From: Planctomycetaceae bacterium
GTDB lineage: Bacteria; Planctomycetota; Planctomycetia; Planctomycetales; Planctomycetaceae
Assembly (NCBI GenBank): GCA_029259875.1
Contig: JAJDEK010000156.1
Coordinates: 1 to 10,135 of the forward strand
DNA: 10,135 nucleotides
Reading direction: 5' to 3'
The stretch's first letter is position 1, and every line of letters begins with the position of its first letter. Shown here one piece after another: positions 1 through 6,747 of this stretch. The notes beneath the pieces are model-generated. The model saw only the letters and a list, made by a program, of their open reading frames with translations. It was not told the origin of the DNA and did no database searches. The translations under genes were made by a program, and so were the position numbers.

Positions 1-1929
1 TCACTCAATACAGCCCAGCGTGAAGCCGCCACAACACTATCAGGCCCGCTTCTCGTTTTGGCGGGAGCGGGTACTGGCAAAACAAGAGTGATTACCTATC
101 GTATGGTAGAACTCATCCGAAATGGTATTTCGCCGGATAAAATTCTCTCTGTCACGTTCACGAATAAAGCAGCTCGCGAGATGCAGAATCGCACGGCAGA
201 TCTATTGGGTAAAAGATTGCCCGCTAAACCATTTATTTCTACATTTCATTCCCTTTGTGTCCGTATTCTGAGAGAAGAAATTTCCCTGCTAGGCTACCCT
301 CAGAAGTTTGTCATTTATGACCGGGGAGATCAGGAATCTGCAGCTCGTTCCTCACTGCGTGATATACGAGTGACTGACAAAAGCCTGCGTCCGGGTGATC
401 TACTAACACGTATTAGTGGTTGGAAAATGTCTAATGTTTCCCCCGAAGAAGCAACTAATTATACCGAAAATGATTTTGACTTTCTGGCAGCCATGGCGTA
501 TCGAAAGTATCAGACCAAATTGCGATCTAGTGGCGCCGTGGACTTTGATGACTTACTTATGTTGACCAATGAACTTTTTTCAAAGTACCCTGAAGTGCTG
601 AAAAGAATTCAAGATAAGTTCGAGTATGTTCAAATTGACGAGTATCAAGATACGAATCTCTCTCAATTTAATCTGATTCGATCGCTTGTGAAACCTCATC
701 AGAACTTGTGTGTCGTCGGGGATGATGATCAATCGATTTATGGTTGGCGGGGAGCCGAAGTACGGCACATACTTGGTTTTCAACAGCAGTTCCCAGGGGC
801 AAAAGTAGTGAGACTTGAAAACAATTATCGTTGCACAGACAAAATCATAGATATTGCTAATCGTCTGGTCTCACACAATCGTGATCGCCACAAAAAACAA
901 TTGATCGCGCACAAAAAACAGGGCTCACCCGTTCGATTCCTGGAACTATCTGATGAATTAACCGAAGCAGAAAAAGTGGTTGGTGAAATTCGATATCTGC
1001 ACGAAGCTCAAGATATTCCCTTACGAGATTTTGCGATTCTCTTTCGCACGAATGAGCAACCTAGAGTTTTTGAAACAGAACTACGTCGCACCAATGTGCG
1101 CTATCAACTCATTGGTAGCCAGTCCTTTTTTGATCGTCGAGAGATTCGTGATTTATTGGCATATCTGAAAACACTGGCATTTCCACGTGATGAACTTTCC
1201 ATGCTACGGATTATTAACACTCCTACGCGGGGAATTGGCAACAGCACAATCGAAAAGCTAGTGAACCAATCTGTAAAAGAGGGAAAGCATTTTTGGGATA
1301 CGGTCGCCTCAGCACAAAAAACGAATGAACTAAGTAATCGCGCCAGTACTGCCTTAAATGGATTTCATAATCTGCTAAAACAATTTCGCGTGCGTCTCGA
1401 TCAAGCTCCCCGTGATCTTGCATTAATCATGCAGGACTTAGTTAAGGAGATCGATTATGAATCAGAAATCAAGAAGCAATACAAAACATCAGAACAACAA
1501 CAGTCAAGAATCATAGTTCTGGAACAATTCGTTGAATCAATCAAAGAATACTGTCAGCGTACCAGTGATCCAACACCAATAGGTTTTCTAGAAGAGACAG
1601 CTTTGGGAGACCGGGATAATCTGAATGAAAAAGAAGATCAGTTAGCACAAGACGCTGTCAAACTGATGACCTTGCACAGTGCCAAAGGACTCGAATTTCC
1701 ACGTGTTTATTTAGTGGGAATGGAAGAAGGTCTCTTACCACATAAACGATCAGTAGAAGGAACTGATTCAGAAATTGCAGAAGAAAGACGCATCGCTTAC
1801 GTAGGCATCACACGCGCAAAGGATTATTTGACATTGAGCCGTGCTGCAACGCGAACAAAATGGGGGAAAAAACAACCAACGCTTCCTTCTCGATTTCTGT
1901 TTGAAATGCGAAGCACCAATGAAGACTGA
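1..1929 (+). CDS. UvrD/Rep/PcrA-family ATP-dependent DNA helicase, 5'-truncated by window edge
   Basis: This is a superfamily 1A 3'-5' DNA helicase that unwinds duplex DNA using ATP in repair or replication restart. The reading frame is open from base 1, so the start codon lies upstream. The first visible residues (SLNTAQREAA) are the Q motif that binds adenine. In window numbering the helicase motifs follow in order: Walker A GAGTGKT at 22-28, motif Ia TFTNKAA, Walker B DEYQDTN at 213-219, motif III GDDDQSIYGWRGA at 240-252, motif IV LENNYRC, motif V TLHSAKGLEF, and motif VI EERRIAYVGITRAK. About 642 codons are visible, so only a short N-terminal piece is missing. The protein ends shortly after motif VI at SRFLFEM and lacks the long C-terminal tail with a Tudor-like domain usual in PcrA and UvrD, so its length is closer to Rep. 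I am sure of the family but not of the choice among pcrA, uvrD and rep. Its stop is 20 bases from the stop of the convergent ClC gene. Confidence 0.96.
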   Translation, partial: SLNTAQREAATTLSGPLLVLAGAGTGKTRVITYRMVELIRNGISPDKILSVTFTNKAAREMQNRTADLLGKRLPAKPFISTFHSLCVRILREEISLLGYPQKFVIYDRGDQESAARSSLRDIRVTDKSLRPGDLLTRISGWKMSNVSPEEATNYTENDFDFLAAMAYRKYQTKLRSSGAVDFDDLLMLTNELFSKYPEVLKRIQDKFEYVQIDEYQDTNLSQFNLIRSLVKPHQNLCVVGDDDQSIYGWRGAEVRHILGFQQQFPGAKVVRLENNYRCTDKIIDIANRLVSHNRDRHKKQLIAHKKQGSPVRFLELSDELTEAEKVVGEIRYLHEAQDIPLRDFAILFRTNEQPRVFETELRRTNVRYQLIGSQSFFDRREIRDLLAYLKTLAFPRDELSMLRIINTPTRGIGNSTIEKLVNQSVKEGKHFWDTVASAQKTNELSNRASTALNGFHNLLKQFRVRLDQAPRDLALIMQDLVKEIDYESEIKKQYKTSEQQQSRIIVLEQFVESIKEYCQRTSDPTPIGFLEETALGDRDNLNEKEDQLAQDAVKLMTLHSAKGLEFPRVYLVGMEEGLLPHKRSVEGTDSEIAEERRIAYVGITRAKDYLTLSRAATRTKWGKKQPTLPSRFLFEMRSTNED

Positions 1930-1949
1930 TGTATTTTCAGGCGAGTTCT

Positions 1950-3818
1950 CTAGTTGCCACTCTCTACATCAGCACGTTTATGTTTTATTAATTGCTGGTT
2001 GTAATAACCAATCATCTCCTTGCGGGTGAGCATCCCTAGCAGAATTCCAGGGTCATTTTGATCCACGACAGGTAATGCCTCAACATTGACTGCAGTAAAT
2101 CGTTGTAATGCCGTATTCAAATCATCATCTGGGCTGATCTTAGCAAAATCTGGTTTCATGATATCACGTGCCAAGGCCAGTTTCCAAATGGTCTCGTCAT
2201 ATAAATAAGCCCGAACGTCATCTTCAGAAAATATTCCGACCATTCTCCCATCTTTATCTATCACAGGAAAATAGTGTTGCTGAGTTCCAGCCAGGGAATG
2301 CACGATTTCATCTAATGATTTGGATTCAGAGATTAACTGTATCTTTCTTCCCGCATCAAAAACATCTGAAATACGACTGCCTTCAAGAACATCAACCAGA
2401 AAGTCACCGCGATGCGCGGGTGAATCAAGACGACTGGGATACTGCTTTTGATAGAGATGCACTTTCTGACAAAGTACAAAACATAATGTTGATGCGAGCA
2501 TGGTCGGCAACAGCAAAGAATAATTCCCGGTAATTTCTGAAACCATGATAATCGTCGATATCGGCGCATGAGCAGCCCCGGCAAAGAAGCCAGCCATTCC
2601 AACGAGACCAAATGCTTCTGGTTGAGTGATTAAATCAGGCCAAAGCTGTTGAAAAAAGAGGCCGGTCGCTGTGCCAATACAACCACCAATGATCATGGAT
2701 GGTCCAAATACACCTCCCGATCCTCCGGAACCAATCGTCAATGATGTCGTAAATATTTTAACGAACGCGATTGAGAGCAGGAGTGGAATTCCCAAGCTTT
2801 TTGCGGAAGTCAATGCATCTTGAAGAAAACCGTATCCCGTTGACAAAACTGCTAATGCACGCAAATCCTTGCCAAAAAGATAATACAGCCCAATCCCCAC
2901 CAGTCCTGTTAAACAAGCTCCAACTGCTGGTCTAAACATAGGCTTAATTGGCAATTTTTTGAACAACCCTGCCGTACCATAAAATGTCTTAACATAAAAT
3001 GCCGCTGAGACACTAAGAATAATTGACAAGATTGTATAGGGAATTAATTCTGCATGAGAATCGACACTATGGTGTAAACCATTGCCAAAGAGAGGTAAAA
3101 ATTGCAGCTCCGCAGGTAGTGAAAGACAATAGACAGAGTAAGCAATAATAGAAGACATCGCAGCAGGTACAATTACATCAGACTCGAAGTCTGCGTCACT
3201 ATATAGAATCTCGGCAGCGAATAGCGCACCAGCAAGAGGAGCACGAAAAATGGCTCCAATACCCGCTCCGATTCCTGCTGCAAGCAAAATCCTTCGATCA
3301 CGTGCTGAAAGTTTTAAAGCTGTTGCAACCCAAGAACCAAAACCGGCACCAATTTGTGCAATAGGTCCTTCACGTCCGCCAGATCCTCCCGTCCCCAAAG
3401 TCAGCGCGGAAGCAATCGTTTTTACTATCGGAACGCGGAGAGGAATGATCCCACGTTTCGTATGAAAGGCATCAATGGCAGCATCGGTTCCATGGCCTTC
3501 TGCTTCTGGAGCAAAATTGTACACGATAATCCCTGAAGCCAACCCTCCCAAAGTGATTATGAGCAACACTAACCAAGGTGAAAAGTTTGACACGTGTCCG
3601 TTCGATTCAAAAATAGTGTGTTCGCCTACGGTTTGCGGGTCATCAAAGCCTGCCACAGCGACAAGGGAATAATGTTCGACCAACTGTATCAGAGCATCGA
3701 AGACAATCGCCCCAAATCCTGCAACGATTCCAATCAAACAGGAAAGAATAAACCATTTGCCGCTGGTCTTCAGATCAAATGATCTCAGTAGTGATCCCAA
3801 TTTTTTAATATATATCAT
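1950..3818 (-). CDS. ClC-family chloride channel/antiporter with tandem C-terminal CBS domains
   Basis: This is an integral membrane anion channel or H+-coupled anion exchanger of the ClC family, 622 residues. The start is the ATG at 3816-3818, with only an AT-rich, weak ribosome site before it. Visible ClC hallmarks are GHGTD at 108-112 (the place of the GSGIP selectivity loop), GREGP at 148-152 with the external gating glutamate at E150, FRAPLAGALF at 191-200, GGVFGP at 368-373, and Y456, which aligns with the central-gate tyrosine Y445 of E. coli ClcA. The proton-path inner glutamate (E203 of E. coli ClcA) aligns with I204, while the preceding E203 here matches E202 of ClcA. Hydrophobic segments fill roughly 23-450. 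Two CBS domains (about 484-540 and 550-606) form the cytoplasmic tail and probably bind adenine nucleotides to regulate transport. The ion carried, and whether this is a channel or an antiporter, cannot be decided from sequence. The gene stands alone, divergent from tsaB. Confidence 0.95.
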   Translation of the reverse strand: MIYIKKLGSLLRSFDLKTSGKWFILSCLIGIVAGFGAIVFDALIQLVEHYSLVAVAGFDDPQTVGEHTIFESNGHVSNFSPWLVLLIITLGGLASGIIVYNFAPEAEGHGTDAAIDAFHTKRGIIPLRVPIVKTIASALTLGTGGSGGREGPIAQIGAGFGSWVATALKLSARDRRILLAAGIGAGIGAIFRAPLAGALFAAEILYSDADFESDVIVPAAMSSIIAYSVYCLSLPAELQFLPLFGNGLHHSVDSHAELIPYTILSIILSVSAAFYVKTFYGTAGLFKKLPIKPMFRPAVGACLTGLVGIGLYYLFGKDLRALAVLSTGYGFLQDALTSAKSLGIPLLLSIAFVKIFTTSLTIGSGGSGGVFGPSMIIGGCIGTATGLFFQQLWPDLITQPEAFGLVGMAGFFAGAAHAPISTIIMVSEITGNYSLLLPTMLASTLCFVLCQKVHLYQKQYPSRLDSPAHRGDFLVDVLEGSRISDVFDAGRKIQLISESKSLDEIVHSLAGTQQHYFPVIDKDGRMVGIFSEDDVRAYLYDETIWKLALARDIMKPDFAKISPDDDLNTALQRFTAVNVEALPVVDQNDPGILLGMLTRKEMIGYYNQQLIKHKRADVESGN

Positions 3819-4033
3819 TTTTAATTTACAACAAGAACAAACGAAATTGCGGTGAGAAACATCTAGAACTCTACCTTTGACCTGGAGTCTTGATCAAAAT
3901 TCAGAGTTTCTTTATGTTGCAGACTCTGAAAATCACCAGATTAGAGACTTGGCTCCCAAAAGGGAGTTTGTCATACTTTACCGGGTTTTAACGGAGTTGC
4001 ATCTCCATATCGATGTATTTTATTTGAGTCAAC
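3819..4033. promoter_or_regulatory. Divergent intergenic region between ClC gene and tsaB
   Basis: These 215 bases must hold the starts of transcription for both the leftward ClC gene and the rightward tsaB. On the + strand, TTGATC (3890-3895) and TATGTT (3913-3918) are 17 bases apart and form a mediocre promoter-like pair. A small hairpin, CTCCC/GGGAG around an AAAA loop (3953-3966), is followed by TTT. None of these is strong, and no operator or riboswitch pattern is recognised. Part of the region also reads as a beta-propeller fragment, listed separately. Confidence 0.3.
3877..3972 (+). pseudogene. Possible relic of an SMP-30/NHL-type beta-propeller gene
   Basis: Translated from TTG 3877, the + strand gives about 30 residues that read like a single blade of an SMP-30/gluconolactonase or NHL-repeat protein. 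The core LYVADSENHQIR (3910-3945) matches the family pattern LYVADS-x-NH-x-IR closely and is preceded by LTWSLDQ, as in propeller blades of the GLAWSPDG type. An in-frame stop at 3853-3855 lies just upstream. The frame stays open to 4173, but beyond about 3972 it resembles nothing and then overlaps tsaB out of frame. In a neighbouring frame, 3975-4007 reads TLPGFNGVASP, which could be the link to a next blade after a frameshift, but this is weaker. No good ribosome site or complete domain is present, so it is unlikely to be functional. Chance resemblance cannot be excluded. Confidence 0.33.
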
Positions 4034-4762
4034 GTGGAAAATCCCCAGTTTTATTTAGGTATCGAGACTTCCGAACGTCGCGGTTCGATTGCAATCTTCA
4101 GTTCTGCACAGCAAATTGTACAAATCAATTTACAACAGCAGGGAAGAAAACATGCGCAAACTCTGGTTGCTGAAGTAAAAAACCTACTAAATCAAATGAA
4201 ATTAGCGCCAAACCAAATTACAAGTATCGGCGTCAGCAGAGGACCTGGTAGTTTTACTGGGTTGAGAATCGGAGCCACTTTTGCAAAAACGTTCGGATAC
4301 GTAACCGCTTGTCCTGTATTGGGAATTGATACTTTTGAAGCGATTGCTCTCAATTGCCCACCAGAAATCAGCGAAACCTATGTAATTTCCAATGCGCAAC
4401 GAGGCGACCTTTTTGTCGGCAAGTATGCGAAGATCTCGGATAATCAGTGGAAAAGAACATCTGAGATAACATTGGGGGAAATTAGTCAGTTTTGCCACTC
4501 TCTCAAGCCAGGTGACACAGTAAATGGCCCTGGAATTGCGTTACTTGAGACTTCCTCTGTACCCGAGTGTCGAATATTAGAACCGGAATGCTGGAATCCG
4601 ACTGCAACAAAAATCTCGCTAATCACAGCCCAAATTCATCAGAAAACTCCGCCTGCACAATATGATTCGCTCAATGAGGTATGGGAATTAACTCCTTTTT
4701 ATATGCGAAAAAGTGCGGCCGAAGAAAAATGGGATGCCATGCAAGAAAACGACACAGATTAA
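4034..4762 (+). CDS. tsaB: tRNA N6-threonylcarbamoyladenosine biosynthesis protein TsaB
   Basis: TsaB (formerly YeaZ) is a non-catalytic, ASKHA-fold partner of TsaD. Together with TsaE it supports transfer of threonylcarbamoyl onto A37 of ANN-decoding tRNAs in the cytoplasm. The 242-residue protein shows the N-terminal strand YLGIETSERRGSIAI (7-21), RKHAQTL (38-44) at the place of the usual RxHSExL, and the family signature GPGSFTGLRIG (70-80). Its length is normal for the family. The start is the GTG at 4034. An in-frame TGA at 4025-4027 excludes anything earlier, and the conserved YLGIETS leaves no room for a later start. Only a weak GAG (4026-4028) precedes it, so initiation may be inefficient or nearly leaderless. 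No tsaD, tsaE or rimI gene is adjacent, so the gene appears to stand alone here. Identification is firm. Confidence 0.94.
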   Translation: MENPQFYLGIETSERRGSIAIFSSAQQIVQINLQQQGRKHAQTLVAEVKNLLNQMKLAPNQITSIGVSRGPGSFTGLRIGATFAKTFGYVTACPVLGIDTFEAIALNCPPEISETYVISNAQRGDLFVGKYAKISDNQWKRTSEITLGEISQFCHSLKPGDTVNGPGIALLETSSVPECRILEPECWNPTATKISLITAQIHQKTPPAQYDSLNEVWELTPFYMRKSAAEEKWDAMQENDTD

Positions 4763-4841
4763 CAAGAAATAATCCCTATCTCTCCAAATTTGAGCTGTTA
4801 TAAAAAGACGAAAATCAGTTTATAAATTGGGATTTCTTATT

Positions 4842-4862
4842 TTCTTGAAACAATTTCAAGAA
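4842..4862. repeat. Perfect 9-bp inverted repeat upstream of the small L7/L12-like gene
   Basis: The arms TTCTTGAAA (4842-4850) and TTTCAAGAA (4854-4862) are exact reverse complements around a CAA centre. One wobble and one further pair could extend the stem outward. There is no T-run after it on either strand, which argues against a standard terminator for tsaB, although a transcript hairpin is possible. It lies about 40 bases upstream of a consensus -10 box, a position where a dimeric activator or repressor could bind. A weaker AT-rich inverted repeat (TTATAAA 4798-4804 / TTTATAA 4819-4825) lies just before it. Confidence 0.5.
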
Positions 4863-4890
4863 GACACTCTCCCCCTGATTCTTCCTTGGC

Positions 4891-4896
4891 TATAAT
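4891..4896 (+). promoter_or_regulatory. Candidate -10 box (TATAAT) for the small-protein/dihydroorotase unit
   Basis: A perfect TATAAT hexamer lies about 130 bases before the ATG at 5027. No recognisable -35 hexamer lies 16-18 bases upstream, where the sequence is a C-rich TCTCCC, and the extended -10 TG is only partly met (GG). It could therefore need an activator, or be a chance AT-rich match. It is the best promoter candidate in the 264-base tsaB-downstream gap, which otherwise holds no gene. Confidence 0.35.
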
Positions 4897-5015
4897 ATTG
4901 AGCAAGGAATTATTCGATTTCAGACTTACGGGTTCATATACTACCACGACAAGCTTGCAAGAGTCTTTTATTCCTCGTCGCTCGTTACAAATTCACTTTT
5001 TCCATTCTTCAGACT

Positions 5016-5019
5016 GGAG
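5016..5019 (+). promoter_or_regulatory. Ribosome binding site GGAG for the small L7/L12-like gene
   Basis: GGAG ends seven bases before the ATG at 5027, good Shine-Dalgarno spacing. It is the clearest ribosome site in the window and supports both the reality and the start of the 107-residue gene. Confidence 0.65.
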
Positions 5020-5026
5020 TTGAATT

Positions 5027-5350
5027 ATGGCTCTTTATGAGATTGAAACAAACGCACATATCATGGTGGGTTGGGCAAATACTCAAGAGGAAGCGGAAAA
5101 TGCTGCTCAGGAAAATTATCCTGAGGATGAGATCCTGCGGGTCACTCGACGTCCGCGTGACATGTGGGTCATTTCAAAGCGTCTGCTGGGTATTGAAGGG
5201 CATACAGAACCTTGTGATATGGCTCGCGAGTGTCTTTTCCGCGCTTCCGGTGACAAAGTGCATGCCATCAGATTGTATATGAGAGATACAGGATCTGATC
5301 TACATGAAGCCCAACTGGCAATCGAAACAAATATGTCTGTTGGTTGGTAG
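5027..5350 (+). CDS. Small uncharacterised protein with ribosomal L7/L12 C-terminal-domain-like segment
   Basis: The function is not recognised. The predicted protein has 107 residues, a good ribosome site and an ATG start. Residues 75-100 (from GDKVHAIRLYMRDTG through the acidic helix ending AIE) fit the pattern of the ribosomal L7/L12 C-terminal domain, in which K-V-x-x-I-K-x-x-R-x-x-T-G-x-x-L-x-E-A is followed by a helix ending V-E. The N-terminal half (1-55) is an acidic segment with tryptophans at 16 and 47 and a basic RVTRRPRD patch (38-45). There are two cysteines (C63, C69). It has no signal peptide or membrane segment, so it is probably cytoplasmic. It is too short and too different in its N-terminal half to be ribosomal L7/L12 itself. 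The dihydroorotase start is 62 bases downstream in the same direction, so the two may share a transcript. A role in binding proteins or the translation machinery would be guesswork. Confidence 0.8.
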   Translation: MALYEIETNAHIMVGWANTQEEAENAAQENYPEDEILRVTRRPRDMWVISKRLLGIEGHTEPCDMARECLFRASGDKVHAIRLYMRDTGSDLHEAQLAIETNMSVGW

Positions 5351-5412
5351 CCTGTTCCAGGCCAATTCTCGAAGTATTACTACACTTGCAGAAACGGAAT
5401 GACTTCAATTCG

Positions 5413-6639
5413 ATGATCATACAAGGAGCTCTTGTTAGTTCTTCAGGTACATTGAACAGCCAAATTCGAATCGAAGGTGATCGAATTGTTGAGGTGGGCT
5501 CAAACCTGGGTGAAGTAGATTTCTCTTTTTCAGAACATTGCCTTATTTTTGCCGGCATGGGTGATATCCATATTCATGCCCGAGATGATGTTGGCGAGTC
5601 TCAAATTTATAAAGAAGATTTTTGCAGCGCAAGTGCAGCCGCAATCAATGGAGGAGTTGTCCATGTTGCTGACATGCCCAATAATCCCATTCCACCAATC
5701 ACAGATGAAAGCTACCAAGAAAAAACTTTCCATCTGACAAAACGAAATCCTTCGATCCACTTCACCCTGTATGCAGGCATCGGACCGGGAACGAAACCAC
5801 TTTCATTTGCGGTTCCTTACAAAGCTTACATGGGCCCCAGCGTGGGAGATCTTTATTTCAAGACTCTTGAGCAACTTGATGAAACCCTCTCCTATTATCG
5901 TGGCGCTAATGTAAGTTTTCATTGTGAAGATCCTATTTTGCTTGAAAACCATGCTGATGCAGCCTCACATGAAGAGAGAAGACCGGCCGAATGTGAGATT
6001 TCTGCTACACGATTTGCCCTCCAAATGATTGAGAAATATGATCTCAATGGAAAGTTATGTCATTACTCGGTAGGAGAAGGATTACCATTAATTCGGGAAG
6101 CGAGAAGCCGTGGCGTGAATGTCACCTGCGAAGTAACCCCGCATCATTTGTATTTTGATCAATCTGACCTGACTGATCAAAATCGTGGAAAAATGCAAAT
6201 GAATCCGCCATTACGCACAGTCTCAGATCGTCAAGCAATGCTGGATGCGCTGCATGATGGCACTTTAGACTATCTCGCTACCGATCATGCTCCCCACACT
6301 TTGGAAGAAAACGAGCAGGGGATTTCCGGGCAACCTCACTTGGATACATATGGTGCTTTTGTAACCTGGCTGATTCTGGATCAACAATTCTCTCCACAGC
6401 AAGCAGCTTGCTTTTGTTCTGAAAACCCAGGAAATTTTGTTAATCCCTATGTCGCTCCCAAAAAGTTCGGAAAAATCGAAGCCGGATATACAGCAAGTCT
6501 GACCGTTCTCAATCTGAAACAGCCGATTACAATTCGACGTGAGGATATGAAAACTAAATGTGGTTGGTCTCCTTTTGAAGGAGTTACGTTCCCTGGTTCC
6601 GTTGAAGCAGTCTTTGTGGATGGCCAAAAAGTTCGTTGA
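5413..6639 (+). CDS. pyrC: Dihydroorotase (type I, multifunctional-complex-type family)
   Basis: Dihydroorotase cyclises N-carbamoyl-L-aspartate to dihydroorotate, the third step of de novo pyrimidine synthesis, in the cytoplasm. With the start at ATG 5413 the protein has 408 residues. The frame opens further upstream from a TTG at 5344 that overlaps the previous stop, but those 23 residues look non-coding, and MIIQGALV is a typical N-terminus. Amidohydrolase metal and substrate sites are all present: DIHIHARD with H53, H55 and R57, MPNN at 88-91, the likely carbamylated lysine K137 in YKAYMGPS, HCED with H170, CHYS with H217, EVTPHH at 240-245, MNPPLR at 263-268, and TDHAPH with D291. The C-terminal part returns to the small beta-domain (APKKFGKIEAGY...). 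The site set favours dihydroorotase over allantoinase or hydantoinase. No pyrB or carAB is adjacent. The ribosome site is weak and rather distant (CGGA near 5396). The gene name is a family assignment. Confidence 0.9.
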   Translation: MIIQGALVSSSGTLNSQIRIEGDRIVEVGSNLGEVDFSFSEHCLIFAGMGDIHIHARDDVGESQIYKEDFCSASAAAINGGVVHVADMPNNPIPPITDESYQEKTFHLTKRNPSIHFTLYAGIGPGTKPLSFAVPYKAYMGPSVGDLYFKTLEQLDETLSYYRGANVSFHCEDPILLENHADAASHEERRPAECEISATRFALQMIEKYDLNGKLCHYSVGEGLPLIREARSRGVNVTCEVTPHHLYFDQSDLTDQNRGKMQMNPPLRTVSDRQAMLDALHDGTLDYLATDHAPHTLEENEQGISGQPHLDTYGAFVTWLILDQQFSPQQAACFCSENPGNFVNPYVAPKKFGKIEAGYTASLTVLNLKQPITIRREDMKTKCGWSPFEGVTFPGSVEAVFVDGQKVR

Positions 6640-6661
6640 GCCTACATATAAACAGGGGCAT

Positions 6662-6702
6662 AAAAAATAGCGATCCTGATTATAAAATCAGAATCGCTTT
6701 TA
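6662..6702. terminator. Bidirectional rho-independent terminator between dihydroorotase gene and secDF
   Basis: The arms are AGCGAT-C-CTGATT (6669-6681) and AATCAG-A-ATCGCT (6686-6698) around a four-base loop. On the + strand there is one C/A mismatch, and the hairpin runs into TTTT (6698-6701). Read on the - strand the same position becomes a U-G wobble, giving a continuous 13-pair stem followed by A and six T residues (complement of 6662-6667). It therefore looks strongest for secDF, whose stop is about 50 bases before it, and usable for dihydroorotase, whose stop is 29 bases before it. Confidence 0.85.
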
Positions 6703-6747
6703 AATTGTTTCTTTTTCGAATTTATGCTTTAGAACAAACGGCTACCA

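Noticed and set aside
1930..1950. Possible hairpin between the convergent helicase and ClC stops
   Set aside because: Only about five pairs including a wobble can be drawn, without a T-run on either side.
3250..3782. Several overlapping + strand open frames of 60-71 codons opposite the ClC gene
   Set aside because: They are shadows of the ClC N-terminal half. Their proline-rich or mixed translations resemble nothing.
3902..3928. CAGAGT/ACTCTG inverted repeat
   Set aside because: The stem is six pairs with a 15-base loop, within expectation for chance, and it coincides with codons of the propeller-like stretch.
3877..4173. The full 98-codon frame containing the propeller motif as a functional gene
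   Set aside because: Only the first 30 or so residues resemble a protein family. The rest overlaps tsaB out of frame, the start would be a TTG without a ribosome site, and one blade cannot form a propeller.
5344..5412. Upstream TTG start for dihydroorotase, overlapping the previous stop
   Set aside because: The 23 added residues do not resemble dihydroorotase N-termini, while ATG 5413 gives the typical MIIQGALV beginning.
6265..6627. 120-codon open frame on the - strand inside the dihydroorotase gene
   Set aside because: It lies wholly opposite conserved catalytic dihydroorotase sequence (TDHAPH and after), with no motif or ribosome site of its own.
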